A stretch of DNA of 64,000 nt from Ophiura sarsii (lineage: Eukaryota; Echinodermata; Ophiuroidea; Amphilepidida; Ophiuridae): positions 30,959,677 through 31,023,676 of the forward strand of contig CM069456.1 in the NCBI GenBank assembly GCA_035610835.1, read 5' to 3'. Positions within the stretch are counted from its first letter, which is position 1; the number at the start of each line of letters is the position of its first letter. A program made the translations under genes and the position numbers. Below, piece by piece: positions 1 to 12,120 of the stretch. Below the pieces are notes generated by a model. That model saw only the letters and a program-made list of their open reading frames with translations, did no database searches and had not been told where the DNA came from.

Positions 1-165
1 AAAGGAAAGAGAAAGGGATAGAAAGAAGGGGAGAAAGAAAGAAGGGGAGAAAGAAAGAAAGAGAAAGGGAAAGAAAAGAGGAAAAAAAGAAAGAAAGAAA
101 AAAAGAAAGAAAGTGAAAGGAAAGAGGAAAGAAAGAAAGGAAAAAGGGAAGAAAGAAAGAAAGCC
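1..165. repeat. GA-rich microsatellite (GAAA/GGAAA type)
   Basis: The stretch is almost pure purine, made of GAAA, GGAAA and GGGGA words. It is a simple low-complexity repeat that starts at or before the window edge. No gene is seen in it. Confidence 0.9.
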
Positions 166-914
166 CTATAACAATTATCGTATGCGCAAATGATAATGTT
201 GTGTCGGCATATATGTTATTTTAACACAAATAAAATCAAAAATGAACAAAGGCAATGTAGGCATATGCATTTGTAGGCACTGTGAACGAGCCCATTTTTA
301 TGAGATTTTGTGTCGGCGCACATGAACAGCCTAGGCCCAAGTCTTTGTTTTGCTCATTGTCAAGACACACAAAAAAATTGTGTCGGAATAGTATAGGCCT
401 AGGCTAGGCATAACGGGCAATGTGTGGGACCTTTAATTATACTAACTAGGCCTATTTCATTGTCGTTGTCAATGCAAACCCAAGTCAATAATGTCGCCAA
501 TGGCCAATCATGTTGGCGCATAGGTTACGAAATATTAACTAATTCGCCTATAATTATGTACATGTAAAAAGTTGATGTAGGCCAATTGCTCATTGTACTG
601 ATTGTAGACGCTGCAAGCTCACTATCAGTCTATCGCAAAAGTAAGTCCAACTCCAACATTAGGTGTCAATGCAAAGTAAGAACTTATAAGTAGACTCTGT
701 CCTAACTTCGACTTGAACAATGCAAATTATCATTATAATTAAGACAATAAGCACAACTGTCGTTATTTGCGTGAGACCAGGATTTACAGTGTGTGCACCA
801 GGGCACAATCGATATCTCACGTAATGGTATAGGTCTATGTCGTTGTCGGACATACAGGCTGTAGGCCTATCATGCCTATACTGAACATTTGACCATGTTT
901 TGTTAGCATTATTC
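166..914. other. AT-rich non-coding stretch, nothing recognised
   Basis: No long open frame, RNA gene or transposon end is visible. The 88-codon open frame on the minus strand (659-925) has no recognisable motif and looks random. Confidence 0.5.
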
Positions 915-2110
915 AACAAAAACAAGATGGCTTCAGAAAGTGTTCCATGACCATTTTAGTTTAAAAACTCAAAATCTTTGTGCGCTTCGCGCGCATTCTT
1001 TCTACAGGTTCCAACATTATAATGGATCTCGAACCAAACCAAATATGATGGGGGATGTTAAAAACGTCATACTGGACCCTTTTAGTTTTAGAAATGGCAA
1101 ATGTTGCGCGCTTCGCGCATATTAGTTTCAATTTTCATTATTCAAGCTGAACAAGATGGCTTCAGGAAAGTTTTCCATGACCATTTTAGCTTAAAAACTG
1201 AAAATATTTTTGCGCTTTGCGCGCATTCTTTCTACGGGTATCAACATTATAAATGTCTCGAACCAAACCGAATATTATATGGGTGACGTTAAAATCGTTA
1301 TACTGGACCCTTTAAGTGTTAGAAATGCAAAATTTTGCGCGCTTCGCGCGTATTAGTTTCAATGTTTCATTATTTAAGCTTAATTTATAGTATCTGAAGG
1401 CGCCCAACCAGTTTTCAATGACCATTTTAATTTTAGTTCAAAACCTGAAAAACTTTGCGCGCTCTGCGCGCATATTTTCTACAGGTTTTAACATTATAAT
1501 GGCCCTCAAACCATACGATTTGGATCAGGACTTGATATGTGTAACTTTGCAATATCAAACCGTCAAAAACGTCATACTTGACTATTTAATTGAGTGTTAG
1601 AAATGCCAATTTTTGCGCGCTTCAAGAAAGCTTCAGGACAGTTTTCCATGACCATTAGGTCAAAAACTGATTTTTTTTGCGCTCTCAGGCCGCATCAGTG
1701 GCGTAACCAGCGGGGGGGGGGGGGGGGGGGGGGGCCTGAGCCCTCCACTTGGAACCCTTGCCCCCCCAAATGAATCATGGAATAATGATGGTACAAAGTA
1801 ACAGATGAAAATTTTTCGCGCGCTACGCGCGCATGTCTTCATAAAATGCAATATTCTATGGTACTAGCTTGTTTAGAGCCGAAATGTAGCTCAATCGTAC
1901 AAAAGGTAGGCGTAAATTCAAAAATTTTCGCGCGCTATGCGCGCATTTATTGACATTGGAATGAAGCCCATTTCAAGTCACTGCCCCTTATTGCCCCCCC
2001 CCCAAATGAAAAAGTCTAGTTACGCCACTGGCGCGCATATTTTCTGCAGCTTTTTGCGTGCTTTGTATTGGTTTCAACGTTTTAATATTTAAGATAAACA
2101 AGATGGCTTG
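915..2110. repeat. Degenerate ~230-bp tandem repeat with GCGCGC palindromes
   Basis: The phrase AACAAGATGGCTTCAG recurs at about 922 and 1150, with diverged versions near 1390, 1625 and 2096. Each unit also carries CCATGACCATTTTA, a GCGC(G)CTTCGCGCGC palindrome and a TTTCTACAGG segment in the same order. There are about four units, and the last one is interrupted by the MITE at 1696-2030. The short open frames here (60-61 codons) are by-products of the repeat. This block lies outside the part of the locus that is present twice. Confidence 0.75.
1696..2030. mobile_element. MITE with CAGTGGCGTAAC termini
   Basis: The left end CAGTGGCGTAACCAG and the inverted right end CAGTGGCGTAACTAG match at 14 of 15 bases. 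The flanks GGCCGCAT and GCGCGCAT look like a decayed 8-bp target duplication of the host 230-bp repeat. The element contains a long poly-G run and two GCGCGC palindromes and has no coding capacity. The 8-bp duplication points to a hAT-like transposase, but the superfamily is not certain. An element with the same terminal word sits at 20103-20465. Confidence 0.65.
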
Positions 2111-3725
2111 AGGATGTGTGCCCCCTATCAAAACAGTCCTGGGTACGCCCTTGACTCCCCCAAAACGATTCAATCAGCGCTGTGCGCTGCTTTATTTAAC
2201 ATTTAAATTTCATTATCAAATTTGTGTCCCCCATGTCTGAAAACTGATTGACGGTTCTGACCATACAGTCCATACTAAAATATGTGGGTATGAATTCCGG
2301 CGAGCGAAGCGAGCCGATTTTTTTTTTTGTCGGCACAAATGGCTCTGTCGGCAATTGATGACCTTTACACCCCCCCAATGAAAAGGGTCTGGGGACGCCC
2401 TTGCATGCTAATGATTAATGTTATAAAACGTTATTGCTATGAAGAAATAAAAATAAACATACATGTGTATTGCCTAAATAAAACTGTTAAAACGATGGCA
2501 GTTTTCTTCTCGCTGATGAAAGAGTTGTGACATACTGTGCGTCTGAAAGCTCGAACCAAGTTCAGAAAGCTTTCCAAATAAAATACCCGAGGAGAAAAAT
2601 CTCATACCGTTCAATTATTTAGAGGAAATGTTAACAAATATTAACTTTTTTTTTTTTGACTTTATAGCAACTATAGACTGATGGATAGTTCAGGTCGCCG
2701 TCGAACAGCTAGTGAGAACCATTTCGAAGAAAACTGAGGTTTGCCACGCTCTGAAAAATGAACCGATTATATCAGCACAGATATCAAGTCCTGATCCAAT
2801 GTTACGATTTCTATAACCAGTCTTTTTATTTCATTAATTTTAATAAACGTTGATTGTTAAATTTTAGGAGAATGTAATTTTAATTAACAAACCAAATGAT
2901 GAAAGAGAGTGCGCTCCAAAGTGATTCACCCCGGGGATTCACCGGGCTCCGTAGCGGTAACATCGGTTTTATCCAAATCGGTTGAACGTGTTCCAGGCAT
3001 ACCTGCCTTTGATCGCGTCTCATTTGAAAACCAAATAAGCAATCGTAATTATTTTTTCAAAGGTAAGCGGAGAACATTCCACAGACTTCAAAAAGTGCAA
3101 ATATCGGTGCAATCTGATGTTTAAAAGAGAAACTAGAGCCCTGCCAAAATAAGTTGCAAGTTTTCTGAGACACCCTGTATATACTTTTAAGTGATATGTG
3201 ATTGCCAAATATTTAAGATCTTTGGTGAGAGAGTCATTTACTACTAGCCTATGCAAATGAAAGTTATTTACATGCCCGATGAGCTGGTCGCAAAAAATCA
3301 TGCATGATGAAATTATGCAAATTGATATGCAAATGTAAATGTGCCAATTATTTGGTTCATGGTGTCTCACTTACCGCAAAACAGGGTTAATGGGACAGTG
3401 GTTCTTAAAATGAATTGTAAGTAATACAAAAACAAAATTGATAAGTTAAATTGCATATGATGTTGCCAACAAGCTCAAAAATAAATAAATACTGAACATG
3501 CTTATTGATTCACTTGATTATTGATTTTGAGGCTGAAAATCGCCAATCGTAGGTTTTTGCTACCTCAATCCCAAGAAAATATAACCAAAATTTGGCTGTA
3601 ATACAGATGCATGAAAATAATAAACATGAAAGTATAATATCATTATTTTTTATTTAATTATGTGAACTATGCCCAAATGCTCCCATATAAACATGCATTG
3701 CTATATAGGTTATTTTAATTTAGCA
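2111..3725. other. Non-coding stretch with possible transposon debris
   Basis: No gene is supported. Near 2130 and 2380 there are GGGTACGCCCTTG and GGGGACGCCCTTG words typical of degraded MITE ends. A 71-codon frame (2909-3124) passes an AAAG|GTAAGC donor-like word near 3061, but no acceptor or protein family is recognisable. At 3165-3175 and 3358-3368 the words GAGACACC and GGTGTCTC are inverted and could be ends of a small element. Confidence 0.4.
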
Positions 3726-4160
3726 CAAGCATGGGCAACCTTTTCTACCACCCGGGCCTCATTGTGATTTTGAGATCCATTCACGGGCCGCACAGTGATT
3801 GTCAAACATTCCAAAACACGTCCAGAGGAGGAGTAATAGGGAGAGGGAATCTTAGGAAGAAAAATCCTCAGCTCATTGCTCATTGAATACCCGCGTCTCT
3901 TCGTGTAATTTCCTCTTTTTACTCGCCGTTGATGCTGCAAGCGCCATTTTAACCAGGGATATATCACGCAATCACGCCTCGAGTTATATTTACTCAAATG
4001 CAGCGCGTCACCCTATTAATTATAAGGGAGCACACCACTAAATCAATCCGCTATTTGTGTAAACTATGGGGTTACGGTTAAAACGGGCCGCATCAATGGG
4101 AATTTTGGGATTGCTTCGCGGGCCGCATGTGGCCCGCGGGCCGCAGGTTGCACACGCTTG
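3726..4160. mobile_element. Non-autonomous hAT element (435 bp)
   Basis: The left end CAAGCATGGGCAACCT and the inverted right end CAAGCGTGTGCAACCT form a terminal inverted repeat. The element is flanked by a perfect 8-bp target duplication, ATTTAGCA (3718-3725 and 4161-4168). An 8-bp duplication and a GGGCAACCT-type end with GGGCCGC subterminal words are typical of hAT (Charlie-like) MITEs. There is no coding capacity; the 95-codon minus-strand frame crossing it is chance. Confidence 0.85.
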
Positions 4161-4796
4161 ATTTAGCATGAACACCGACCTGCATGAACATAATATTAAT
4201 GTCTACCCCTACCTGGCTATGATTATAATTAAAAGTAACTTACGACCAATCAGTGTATCGAGACTATTCGAAGCCTGTCGTCCTCACTGAAGCTGTTGAA
4301 AATACGGAAATTTTGAAACAGGGTGGAACTTTTGACGGAGAGTTTCATAATTATATTTCAAGACATTAAATGAGTTTGTTACAGCAATATCAAGGTAAAG
4401 TCGTGATCCGTTTCCATATTATTAAATTAAGCCTTAGTCCCTATCTAACAATGTAACACACTACCGGGAAGATCCGGGCAACAAATTGAACAATTAATAA
4501 ATAATAAGCTTTATATTATAGTTTATTAAATTATTATATAAAAAAAGCTTATATTTTATTGTTGACCGGCCGCGAATTTATTAACCGTAAAATAAACAAC
4601 ATTTGGCTAAAAACACTGTATACATGTATTATCAGTCTCATCATGTATAATATACGCTTTATTCCATCAAATCAAGGTATCAAATGTTGTTTGCGGTTAT
4701 ATAATCGCTGCCCGGCCCATGGTCTATTTTTATTTTAGTCTACTAATAAAAATAGTATTACTACTATTATTAAGCTTTGACTTACTTTGACTTGAC

Positions 4797-5535
4797 TTAG
4801 GGCGGATGATTTTTCCGAACCACAATGCCTCTCCAGATCTTCCTATCCAACATAGCTGTCTTGATTTCTTCCACCTGCAGTCCTGTATCACGTTTGAGTA
4901 TGTCAATGTAGGTCAGGGCTGGTCTACCACGCTTTCTTGCTCCATGCTTTGGGATCCAATGTATAAGTTTGTGTACAAGCTCCTTGGACCCTCTGAAGCA
5001 GTGTCCAGCAAATCTTGCTCTGCGTTCTCTGATCTTGTCCGAGACTTTTGGCATGTCCCCATACAGGTCCTTATTTGTCACATGCTGACTCCAGTTGATG
5101 TTGAACACAGATCTTAGCATCCTAGTGTAGCATCCATCCAGTTGTTTACCAAGCTTTGGGGTGACTGTCCATGCCTCACATCCATAAAGGAGGACGGATT
5201 CTACTGTAGCTATGAACAGTCTTTCTTTGAGCTTTCTGGATAATGATTTAGCCTTCCATAGCTGACTAAGTTTGCCACAAGCTCTCCATGCAGCTGCTTT
5301 GCGTGTTTTGATGTCCTTTTCAGTGTTGTTCATCCAGGCTCCAAGGTATTTGAAGTCTTCCACTTTATCAAGGCGCATGCCTTCACTTGTGGTAATTACA
5401 GGTACTTGCGTCTGGTTCAAGGACATGTACTTCGTCTTTGCAGCGTTCATTTTGAGCCCAACTCTTCCCACTGAAGTCTCCACTCTATTGAGTAGTGATT
5501 GCGCTTGAGACACTTCCTCAGACAACAGTGCAATG
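4797..5535 (-). pseudogene. RTE-like LINE ORF, RT thumb and C-terminal domain
   Basis: This 242-codon stretch continues the RTE-like reverse transcriptase after the nested insertion. It holds the end of the palm (AKTKYMSLN), the FKYLGAWM block that follows it, a LLYGCEAWTVTP block, MLRSVFNINWSQHVT, and a terminal RRARFAGHCFR / KRGRPALTYIDIL region typical of these ORFs. The stop codon is at the very 3' end of the element. It is separated from its N-terminal half by 795 bp of foreign LINE, so it is a pseudogene fragment. Confidence 0.85.
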
Positions 5536-6330
5536 ATTTGATTTGATTTTATTTTATTAGGTACTCAAAACATCATATAGAGAAACATTAGCATACAAAC
5601 ATGTAAAAGATTGCACAAACCTATTTTAAAAACATATAGACATAATAAGATATGAGCAAAAGTACCAAGGATAGCCCAAAAAGCTTTGAGCACAAAGCTT
5701 ATTTCCATTGGGGTCCTTTAACAAGCATAGAAAGGCAGAAAAAAACATGAAAACAAAACAAAAACAAATGATAGGCACGAAAGAAGCACAAACGCCAAAC
5801 GAAAACAAGGACAAAAAAAAAAAATAATAATAATAAAAAAAATAAATAAAAAAAACAGGGCACGAGCTCAAGGTGAGACCAGCTCATAAATCAATTGAAT
5901 CATAACTCGCCAAGTGTCTTTTAACTAATTGTTTGAATAAACTAAAATTATTGGTGTTCTTGATCTCGCTCGGCAATGAATTCCAGTGATGAATAGCAGT
6001 ATTATAAAAAGTAAATCTAGCTTGACCCTTAGAGGAAGGAACAACAAAGTTGAACGGGCTACCCCTGGTACTATATTTATGCAAAGATGACACTCTAGTA
6101 AAATACAATTTCATATAATCAGGAGACAAATCATGAAAAATCTTAAAAACATGGTTAAGTTTAAGTTGCACAACCCTATCCCGGCTTGATAACATCCCTA
6201 CCATGTCCAACTCTTGTTGACCAATATGGGTACGCGGTCCCACACCCAAAATAAAACGGACAATTTTGTTTTGCATGGTTTGAAAACGATTTTTGAATTT
6301 TTGAGAAATACCTGAATACCAGTCATATAT
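5536..6330 (-). mobile_element. Nested 5'-truncated CR1/L2-type LINE 3' fragment
   Basis: The minus-strand frame here (ending at 5884) has the C-terminal signature of CR1/L2/Jockey ORF2: a KIVRFILG block, then IHHWNSLPSEIK and FKQLVKRHL. An A-rich 3' UTR follows and the element ends in an AAATC-type repeat tail next to 5536. AATG flanks both ends (5532-5535 and 6331-6334) as a short target duplication. It was inserted just downstream of the RT YFADD motif of the host RTE-like LINE, so it is younger than that LINE. Confidence 0.8.
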
Positions 6331-7893
6331 AATGTCATCAGCAAAGTATAAGTCTGTTACTACGGTTGGTCCTATTCTTCTGCTGCTTCTTTTTGTTAGG
6401 TGGAATCCTAGCTCTTCTTCTCTGCCATCTATGGCCTCTCTTAGGGCATAGTCAAGAACAATGACAAAAAGATATGGAGCCAGGGTGTCTCCTTGTAATA
6501 CTCCAGCCAGTATCTCAAACACTTCTGTTTCTCCATCTGGTGATATGACCTTTGCCTTGGTGTCTTTGTATATGTCTGCTATTGCATTTGTAAGCTGATC
6601 AGGTACACCATAGGCTTTCAATATTTGCAGCATTCGTCCCCTATGTATTGTGTCAAACGCTTTCTTGAAGTCGATAAAGGTTATGATGGCTGGCAGGTGA
6701 TTTGATCTTATTCCCTCAATAATTCTTCGAAGGGCAAGTATATGACCTACAGTGGTACGTCCTACTCTGAAGCCATTTTGATTAGCTCTTAGGTGGACGT
6801 CGAGCTCCGGTCTAATTCTGTTGAGTATCATCTTGTTGTATAGCTTGGCAACAATTGAACTAAGGCTTATTCCACGGTAGTTACCCCCCAAGCTGAGATC
6901 ACCTGATTTCGGTATTGGTACTATGTTGAGAATGGACCACTGTTCTGGCTTTTTCCCGTTCAACAAGGCATCATTGCAGAAGTCGAGAATGATGTTATCC
7001 AAATCACATCTTTTGAGCATTTCAGGTGTAATACCATCTTCCCCACAGCTTTTCCCCTCTACTAGTGCCTTCTTGGCCTTCTCATATTCCTCCAAGTCAA
7101 AAGTTCCTACTTTAATGTTGAGATCTGATAGTATTGGAGCAATTTCCTCATCCTCATTACTTATATGTGGTGGGCTCCCAAGTAGATATTTGAAGTGAGT
7201 GTACCAGTTGTTTAATCTCTCCTTTTGCGTGGACCCTTTGATTTGCCCCTTTCTTGTTGTCAGTCTTCCTGATATTTGGTTTATCAGTTTCCAACTCTTA
7301 CCATGCTTGCTGTTTATGTGAGCATTTTCTACCTCTCTTAGCTTATTGGTAAGGTCTTTCTCTTTCACTTGATCATAAGCCTCCCCTAGGCTCTTCTTAG
7401 CATCCTTATAATCTCTGCTATTATTCTCATTGCTAGTGTCTAGTTGATATTTTGCGTAAGCTTCATCAATTTTTGTTCTCGCCCCGATAACCTGGGCGTC
7501 TTTTGAGAAGTAGTTTCTTTTCTCTTTCTTCCTCGCAGGAATGACTTCCTCTGCAGCTTCTTGAGTGGCTGTAATGAACCTTGTGTATTTCTCAGTTGCA
7601 GTTTCTACGTCATCCTGAAGGGGCTGAAACCTATTGCGCACCTCTATACTGTATTTAGCTTGTAGATCTTGATCAGTTGTCAATAGATTCCAATCGTACT
7701 GCTTTTTCCGTTTGATGATCTTACTCTTCCTGAGGCTTAGTCGGATGCTAGCAGAGACTATTCTATGGTCAGATCCCACACTAGCAAAGGTGTTGTATGC
7801 TTCAGAATTTTGAACACTGTTTCGCCATTTCCGCCTGACAAGGATGTAGTCCAGCTGTAGTTTGTTGCCGCCTGGGCTGACATATGTCCACAA
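6331..7893 (-). pseudogene. RTE-like LINE ORF, endonuclease end and RT palm (broken)
   Basis: The open frame starts within the endonuclease (DYILVRRKWRNS, then GSDHRIV, the SDH catalytic end). A linker follows, then the reverse transcriptase: GEDGITPEMLKRC, NYRGISL, FIDFKKAFDTIHRGRM with its first catalytic aspartate, GVLQGDTLAPYLFVIVLDY, and YFADDI. Just after the YFADD catalytic pair the frame runs without a stop into a nested, unrelated LINE fragment, giving a 669-codon chimeric frame (5884-7893). The rest of the RTE RT resumes at 5525. The endonuclease N-terminus is missing, so the copy is dead. Confidence 0.85.
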
Positions 7894-8036
7894 CTTGCCT
7901 TTTTTCTTGCGAAAGTAGGTATTTGCGACTATTAAGCTTTGCCTTTGTTTTAAATAGGTTATAGGTAAAAGTCTGTTGTTAAGATTGTTTAGAAAGTGAT
8001 TAAAAGTTTTTGAAACAGAGCTAGTGTTCTATGATG

Positions 8037-9483
8037 TTAGCCTAACCCTTATGCACTTATCAATTGCAAGCCTGGCCCCTGGGGACCCGGGACATGGCGG
8101 GGACCATGCGAGGACTGTACACTATGTACAAGAAACCGTGCCCGGCTATGCAGGGGAGTATACCGGGGATGTACAAACTGTGCCCCGCTAAACGGCGTGT
8201 AGCGGGGACGTACGCTATAAAGGGTACACAAATGTACACCCCGGGCGTAGCTATACATTAAGCTAGAGATGCAATGCGCTTGAAGAATAAGCCTAATAAC
8301 ACCGTCATAGGAAACACGTATACAAATGCATCCCGTTATGCATATGGATTTGTTTGGCTGAAAAAGCACACCTAACAGAGCCTATTAAATACACGCAAAT
8401 CACTAGCTATTTCCTATTTGCCATTGTGTAAACAAATTATTACGGGCCGTCTGTGGGGATATCGATTAGCTTCACATAGATTCCTACACGTAAGATTTTT
8501 ATTTTTCCAAAGTCATGAAATGCCCTGATAATATCTCCATTTAACTCCCTTTCCATCACTCTCTGACAACTGATATTTGACAAATAGTATCTTTATATTG
8601 TTAATAAACTTCATGTCAAGTCATACTGTTCAAAAATAGATGAAAACAGTGAATTTTTATCAATAGAACGATGAGTAATGAACTCACTGCTCGCTTTCCG
8701 TGTTTGTATGTACAGTCAATGGGGTTACGCTCGACCGTAAGAGTTTGGTACCGATTCCGTAATTCGTCAATTCGGAAAAGTACAAATGACGTGGGCTTTT
8801 CTCAACCAATCAAAATGTATTTAACATGGACACGTTTCACACACCAAGTGTACGATATGGCGTTTGTAGGAGTTGTGTACCTTATTTATTTCCAGAGATA
8901 CAGCGAGCTGAATACATGCCCCGTAAAAACGTGTGCACTTGGTGAATTTGACAATAATGTTGTTATTCTTTACTGTGGGGGAATCGTGAAATAATAGGAT
9001 GGCAAAAGTAAAATATTAAATGACGCGGGCATATATTTTTCTAAAAATATAAAACGTAGATTTTAAGAAAGAGAATTACTTTAGCTTTATGTGGACACCT
9101 GTATGGCATTCATACGTTATACACAGCTCAAGTTAGCTCAGTAGACACACAGTTGGTTGAGATGCGTCCTATACCAGTACACAGCATCGATTTGGATGTG
9201 TTTTTTTAAGTGACCCATGAATTCAATATGGTTTCAGAAAGAAATTAAGCGACCCGCGGACTGTAGCCGGGGCATACACTTTGTCCTGGGTAAGGGAGGC
9301 CGGGACTGTACAATTTGTTCTGGTTACAGGGGGCCGGACATTGTCAAAATGGTGCCCCGCCCTGCGGGAACCGTACAAGACTGTACCCGGGACGTCACAT
9401 CGGCAGTTTGTACGTCCCGGCCCTAATCCCCATTATCCCCGGGGCCGGGGATGCAATTGATAAGTGCATTAGCCTTAGGCTAA
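8037..9483. mobile_element. 1.45-kb TIR element with GTACA-rich subterminal arrays
   Basis: The left end TTAGCCTAACCCTTATGCAC and the inverted right end TTAGCCTAAGGCTAATGCAC form a terminal inverted repeat that continues into TTATCAATTGCA. Inside each end lies about 200 bp of short degenerate GC-rich words (GTACA, CCCGG, GGGGAC). These flank an AT-rich core at 8341-9230 that also occurs at 19517-22444. No transposase is present. The 107-codon frame at 8671-8994 lies in the core but is not conserved in the other versions. The allelic copy is at 31394-32871. The superfamily is not assigned because no clear target duplication was found. Confidence 0.6.
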
Positions 9484-9879
9484 ATAAGGGTGGTGCATGA
9501 CACTAGCATACAAACACAACCAAAAAGGTCAGGAAAAAGATGTTTGTAAAATCATCAGAGCTTCACCATCAAAATCATGTGATTCTGACCCTATATAGTA
9601 GAGGGTAGAGTTATTTTTTTGTTACATAGTAAGTTTCTATGCCCCACCCCTTATTTTGTACGTTCCCGGCATAGCAAGGCAATAATGGCGTAGCCAGAGG
9701 GTTAAGGAGGGGCCGACTGCTCCTCCTCCCCCCTGTCCCCCAATTTTGCCATTGTCGCCTCAATTTTGATAGAGAAATCATAGTTTAGTAAGATTATGAC
9801 GTTTAAATACAAGGATAGCATTTTTTCGCACAATACAAGCATATGTGCCCCTTCCCCCAAAAAATCATTCCAATTAAGA

Positions 9880-10260
9880 ACATCGTTTGAAGCCAAAATG
9901 TACCTCAACCCTGGCAAAATTGTGTAAAATAGCAAAACATTTGCATGCTAAGCGCATTAAAAGCAGTGTCATATCAGGCCAAAATATATCTCAAATGTGG
10001 CAAATAAGTATAAAGAAGCCGGGGGTAAAAAAATAAAAATAAAAAACATTTTAATAGAAGCTCGTTGAAAAGCCAAAATGTACTTCAATTATTGCAACTT
10101 TGTTTAGAATAGCCAATTTCACTCGCTACGCACTTCCGTGCCCCAACTGTTAACTTAAGATTTTTAGAAGTTGTTTAAAGCGAAAATGTATCTCAATCTT
10201 GGCAAAATTAATGTAAAGAAGTCAATTTTCCGTGGTTTGTATCTCAATCTACTTTCTAAA
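9880..10260. repeat. Degenerate ~95-bp tandem repeat
   Basis: The phrase AAGCCAAAATGTACYTCAA followed by GGCAAAATT and GTAAA(A)TAG recurs four times (about 9890, 9977, 10070 and 10170) with substantial drift. The same block is present in copy B at about 33935-34290. The flanks contain words typical of degraded MITEs (GGCGTAGCCAGAGGG near 9690; GGACGCCCCTGG near 10280). No gene is seen. Confidence 0.55.
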
Positions 10261-10438
10261 AAAAAAATCATGAATAGAGGACGCCCCTGGAAAAGATCAC
10301 ATAATATGCTTTTAATTCAATGAAGTAATTTTATATAGTGTCTTTGAATATTGTGTCTGTAGGTCTATGTGTCCGCCAAAACAAAAACATCAGACTTCAA
10401 AACAAATAATTGAAGCCACCATTCCTTATGCAGTTATA

Positions 10439-10648
10439 CTGTAAAAGCTGAAATATTCGCGGTGGTTTTATTTTCGCGCTTTTCGCGCAAAATCTTTTTC
10501 CGCGAAAATTATAACACACGAAAATATTGCTTTACACATTCATGCAATGCTTTCAGACGGTCGCCCGCGAAAAAAACAATTCGCGAAATGTCTTTGATAT
10601 CAAAATACGCGAAAATATCTGTACGCGAAAATATTGGCTTTTTTACAG
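10439..10648. mobile_element. TA-target MITE (AATATTCGCG type), copy A
   Basis: The left end CTGTAAAAGCTGAAATATTC and the inverted right end CTGTAAAAAAGCCAATATTT form terminal inverted repeats, with TA on both sides (10437-10438 and 10649-10650). TA duplication suggests a Tc1/mariner-class mobiliser. The interior is full of CGCGAAAAT words. The same element sits at the orthologous place in copy B (34791-34998), so it predates the split of the two copies. Confidence 0.75.
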
Positions 10649-11091
10649 TACTTAAAGTAAATCACTTACCGCAATTGGTTATACAAAACAGATTTTTCAG
10701 ATACTTGGGAGGGGGCAAATTCCCCAGTCAGGACCTTTTTGATTTCAAATATGGTGATGCAATTCACTCATAATGACATTTTTTGAAACATGTTGTGAAA
10801 TTTTGGAACTGTGTGTCGTCTGCAGGCAGGCGACTCAACTGCCACGTGGAAAGTATTAAAGTAAGGCAAAAAAAAGTCGATTGCCCTTTCTCGACCGACC
10901 GTAAAAAAAAAGAAAAAGAAAAAAGGTTTAAACAAATATTTTTAAATTTATTTTTAGAAATTACAAATTTGTCACCTAAATGACTTCAATTGACCCCTAT
11001 GTGACCCCACTCTGAAATATTCATTATCCATGCCACCAGACTTTGTCTTTTTAATATCAAAATTTAATTACATTCCAGTGTGATTTGGTGA

Positions 11092-11480
11092 TCATCTCAT
11101 CATCAATACGCTTTCCGTCCTAATTGGACATTGCGTGCTTAACCAACTCATTCCACACCTTCCTATCACTAGCTTGTATAAATTAGTGTTCATAGTTCCT
11201 TTCTTGATAACTGACCACCAGGAGGTAGGAGGTCGTCCTGGGTCTTTAAGCGCTGGATTAAAGTATTCTGACAAAGCTTTACGAGCTGGAGTTTCAGTAT
11301 CCATTCTGAGTAGATGACCTAGAAATCGTAGTCTACATCGTTTTATGATTTTACCCCAGGGCTGTGTCTCTGTTTCGTTCATATAAATCTGTGTTCTTTA
11401 TCTCGTCCAGTTTCGTCACATTCATGAGTTGTCTTAGAAATATGCATTGCGTGACATCCACTTTATTTTCCATTTTTGGT
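11092..11480 (-). pseudogene. LINE ORF C-terminal fragment, copy A
   Basis: The 96-codon minus-strand frame reads RCRLRFLGHLLRMD, then a GRPPTSWW block. This is the C-terminal zinc-finger-like tail found after the RT in RTE/R1-like LINEs. Upstream sequence (to about 11480) continues the protein in another frame (a frameshift relative to copy B, where the frame is 110 codons). Only the far 3' end of an old element remains. It is shared with copy B at 35447-35840. Confidence 0.65.
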
Positions 11481-11919
11481 AGTCATAGTCCATAGTTCCG
11501 AGTTATAAAGAAATATTGTGCTGACAAAAGCAAATGGAATCTAAAAAAAAAATCATCAAAAAATTAGAGGTGAAAGGGCAATTCAACCTTCTTTTTTTAG
11601 ACCTAACAGTGGTATTGGCTTTGCAGCATCCCCATGTGCTCTGTACAAAATCTGTAGAAAGAAAAAAGAATGTACAAGTTTATATCTTATTTGTTTAAAT
11701 TGAGTTTATATAGTAAGATAATTAAATTGAATGGCACTTGATACACTCCATCACGACATGTCCTCACTTTATCAACGATCTTTTTTTTCTATTTCATGAA
11801 TGTATGTGTCTAATGACGGACTGATATTGGTAGAAGCCGCTGCATGGTGAGTTCAACACTGACTTATCTGATGATTTTATTAATACTTAGTGGTATAAGT
11901 ACCCAGGTATAAGTTCACC

Positions 11920-12120
11920 CAGGGTTAAAATTTCAAGAAGAATCTGAGAATCCATTCTCTCAAAGATTCCCGCTGGTAAAGTTGCAAGAATCCAAGTTGA
12001 TTCTCGTAGAGATATTCTGTCTACACATAATTTGAATGGAGGAGAATCCATAGATTCTCGCAAAATCCTCTGCAGGAATCTAAATGGATTCTTGCAATTT
12101 TTGACGAAATTCTGATCCTG
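11920..12120. mobile_element. CAGGG-ended MITE with GAGAATCC palindromes, copy A
   Basis: The ends CAGGGTTAAAATTTC and, inverted, CAGGATCAGAATTTC form the terminal inverted repeats; the copy B version is cleaner at CAGGGTTAGAATTTC and CAGGGTCAGAATTTC. Inside are many GAGAATCC and GGATTCTCGC words in both orientations. CAGGG ends and subterminal iterated motifs suggest a hAT-like MITE, but the 8-bp target duplication is not clear. A related but distinct element with the same internal words is at 44819-45189. Confidence 0.6.

Larger units (their letters stand above)
4780..7929 (-). mobile_element. 5'-truncated RTE-like LINE, present only in copy A
   Basis: A non-LTR retrotransposon on the minus strand, flanked by a perfect 12-bp target duplication TATTAAGCTTTG (4768-4779 and 7930-7941). 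Copy B has the empty site with one TATTAAGCTTTG. The 3' end is an imperfect AAGTCAAGTCAAAG tail directly after the stop codon, so the 3' UTR is almost absent, as is usual for the RTE clade. The 5' end starts inside the C-terminal part of the APE endonuclease. A second LINE fragment is nested at 5536-6330. The clade call rests on the order and wording of the endonuclease and RT motifs and on the short tail. Confidence 0.85.

Noticed and set aside
2909..3124. Possible exon of an upstream gene with an AAAG|GTAAGC donor
   Set aside because: No acceptor, no frame-consistent partner exon and no recognisable protein; left as unassigned sequence.
8671..8994. 107-codon frame in the TIR element core (also 32085-32360)
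   Set aside because: The frame is broken in the other two versions of the core and has no recognisable motif.
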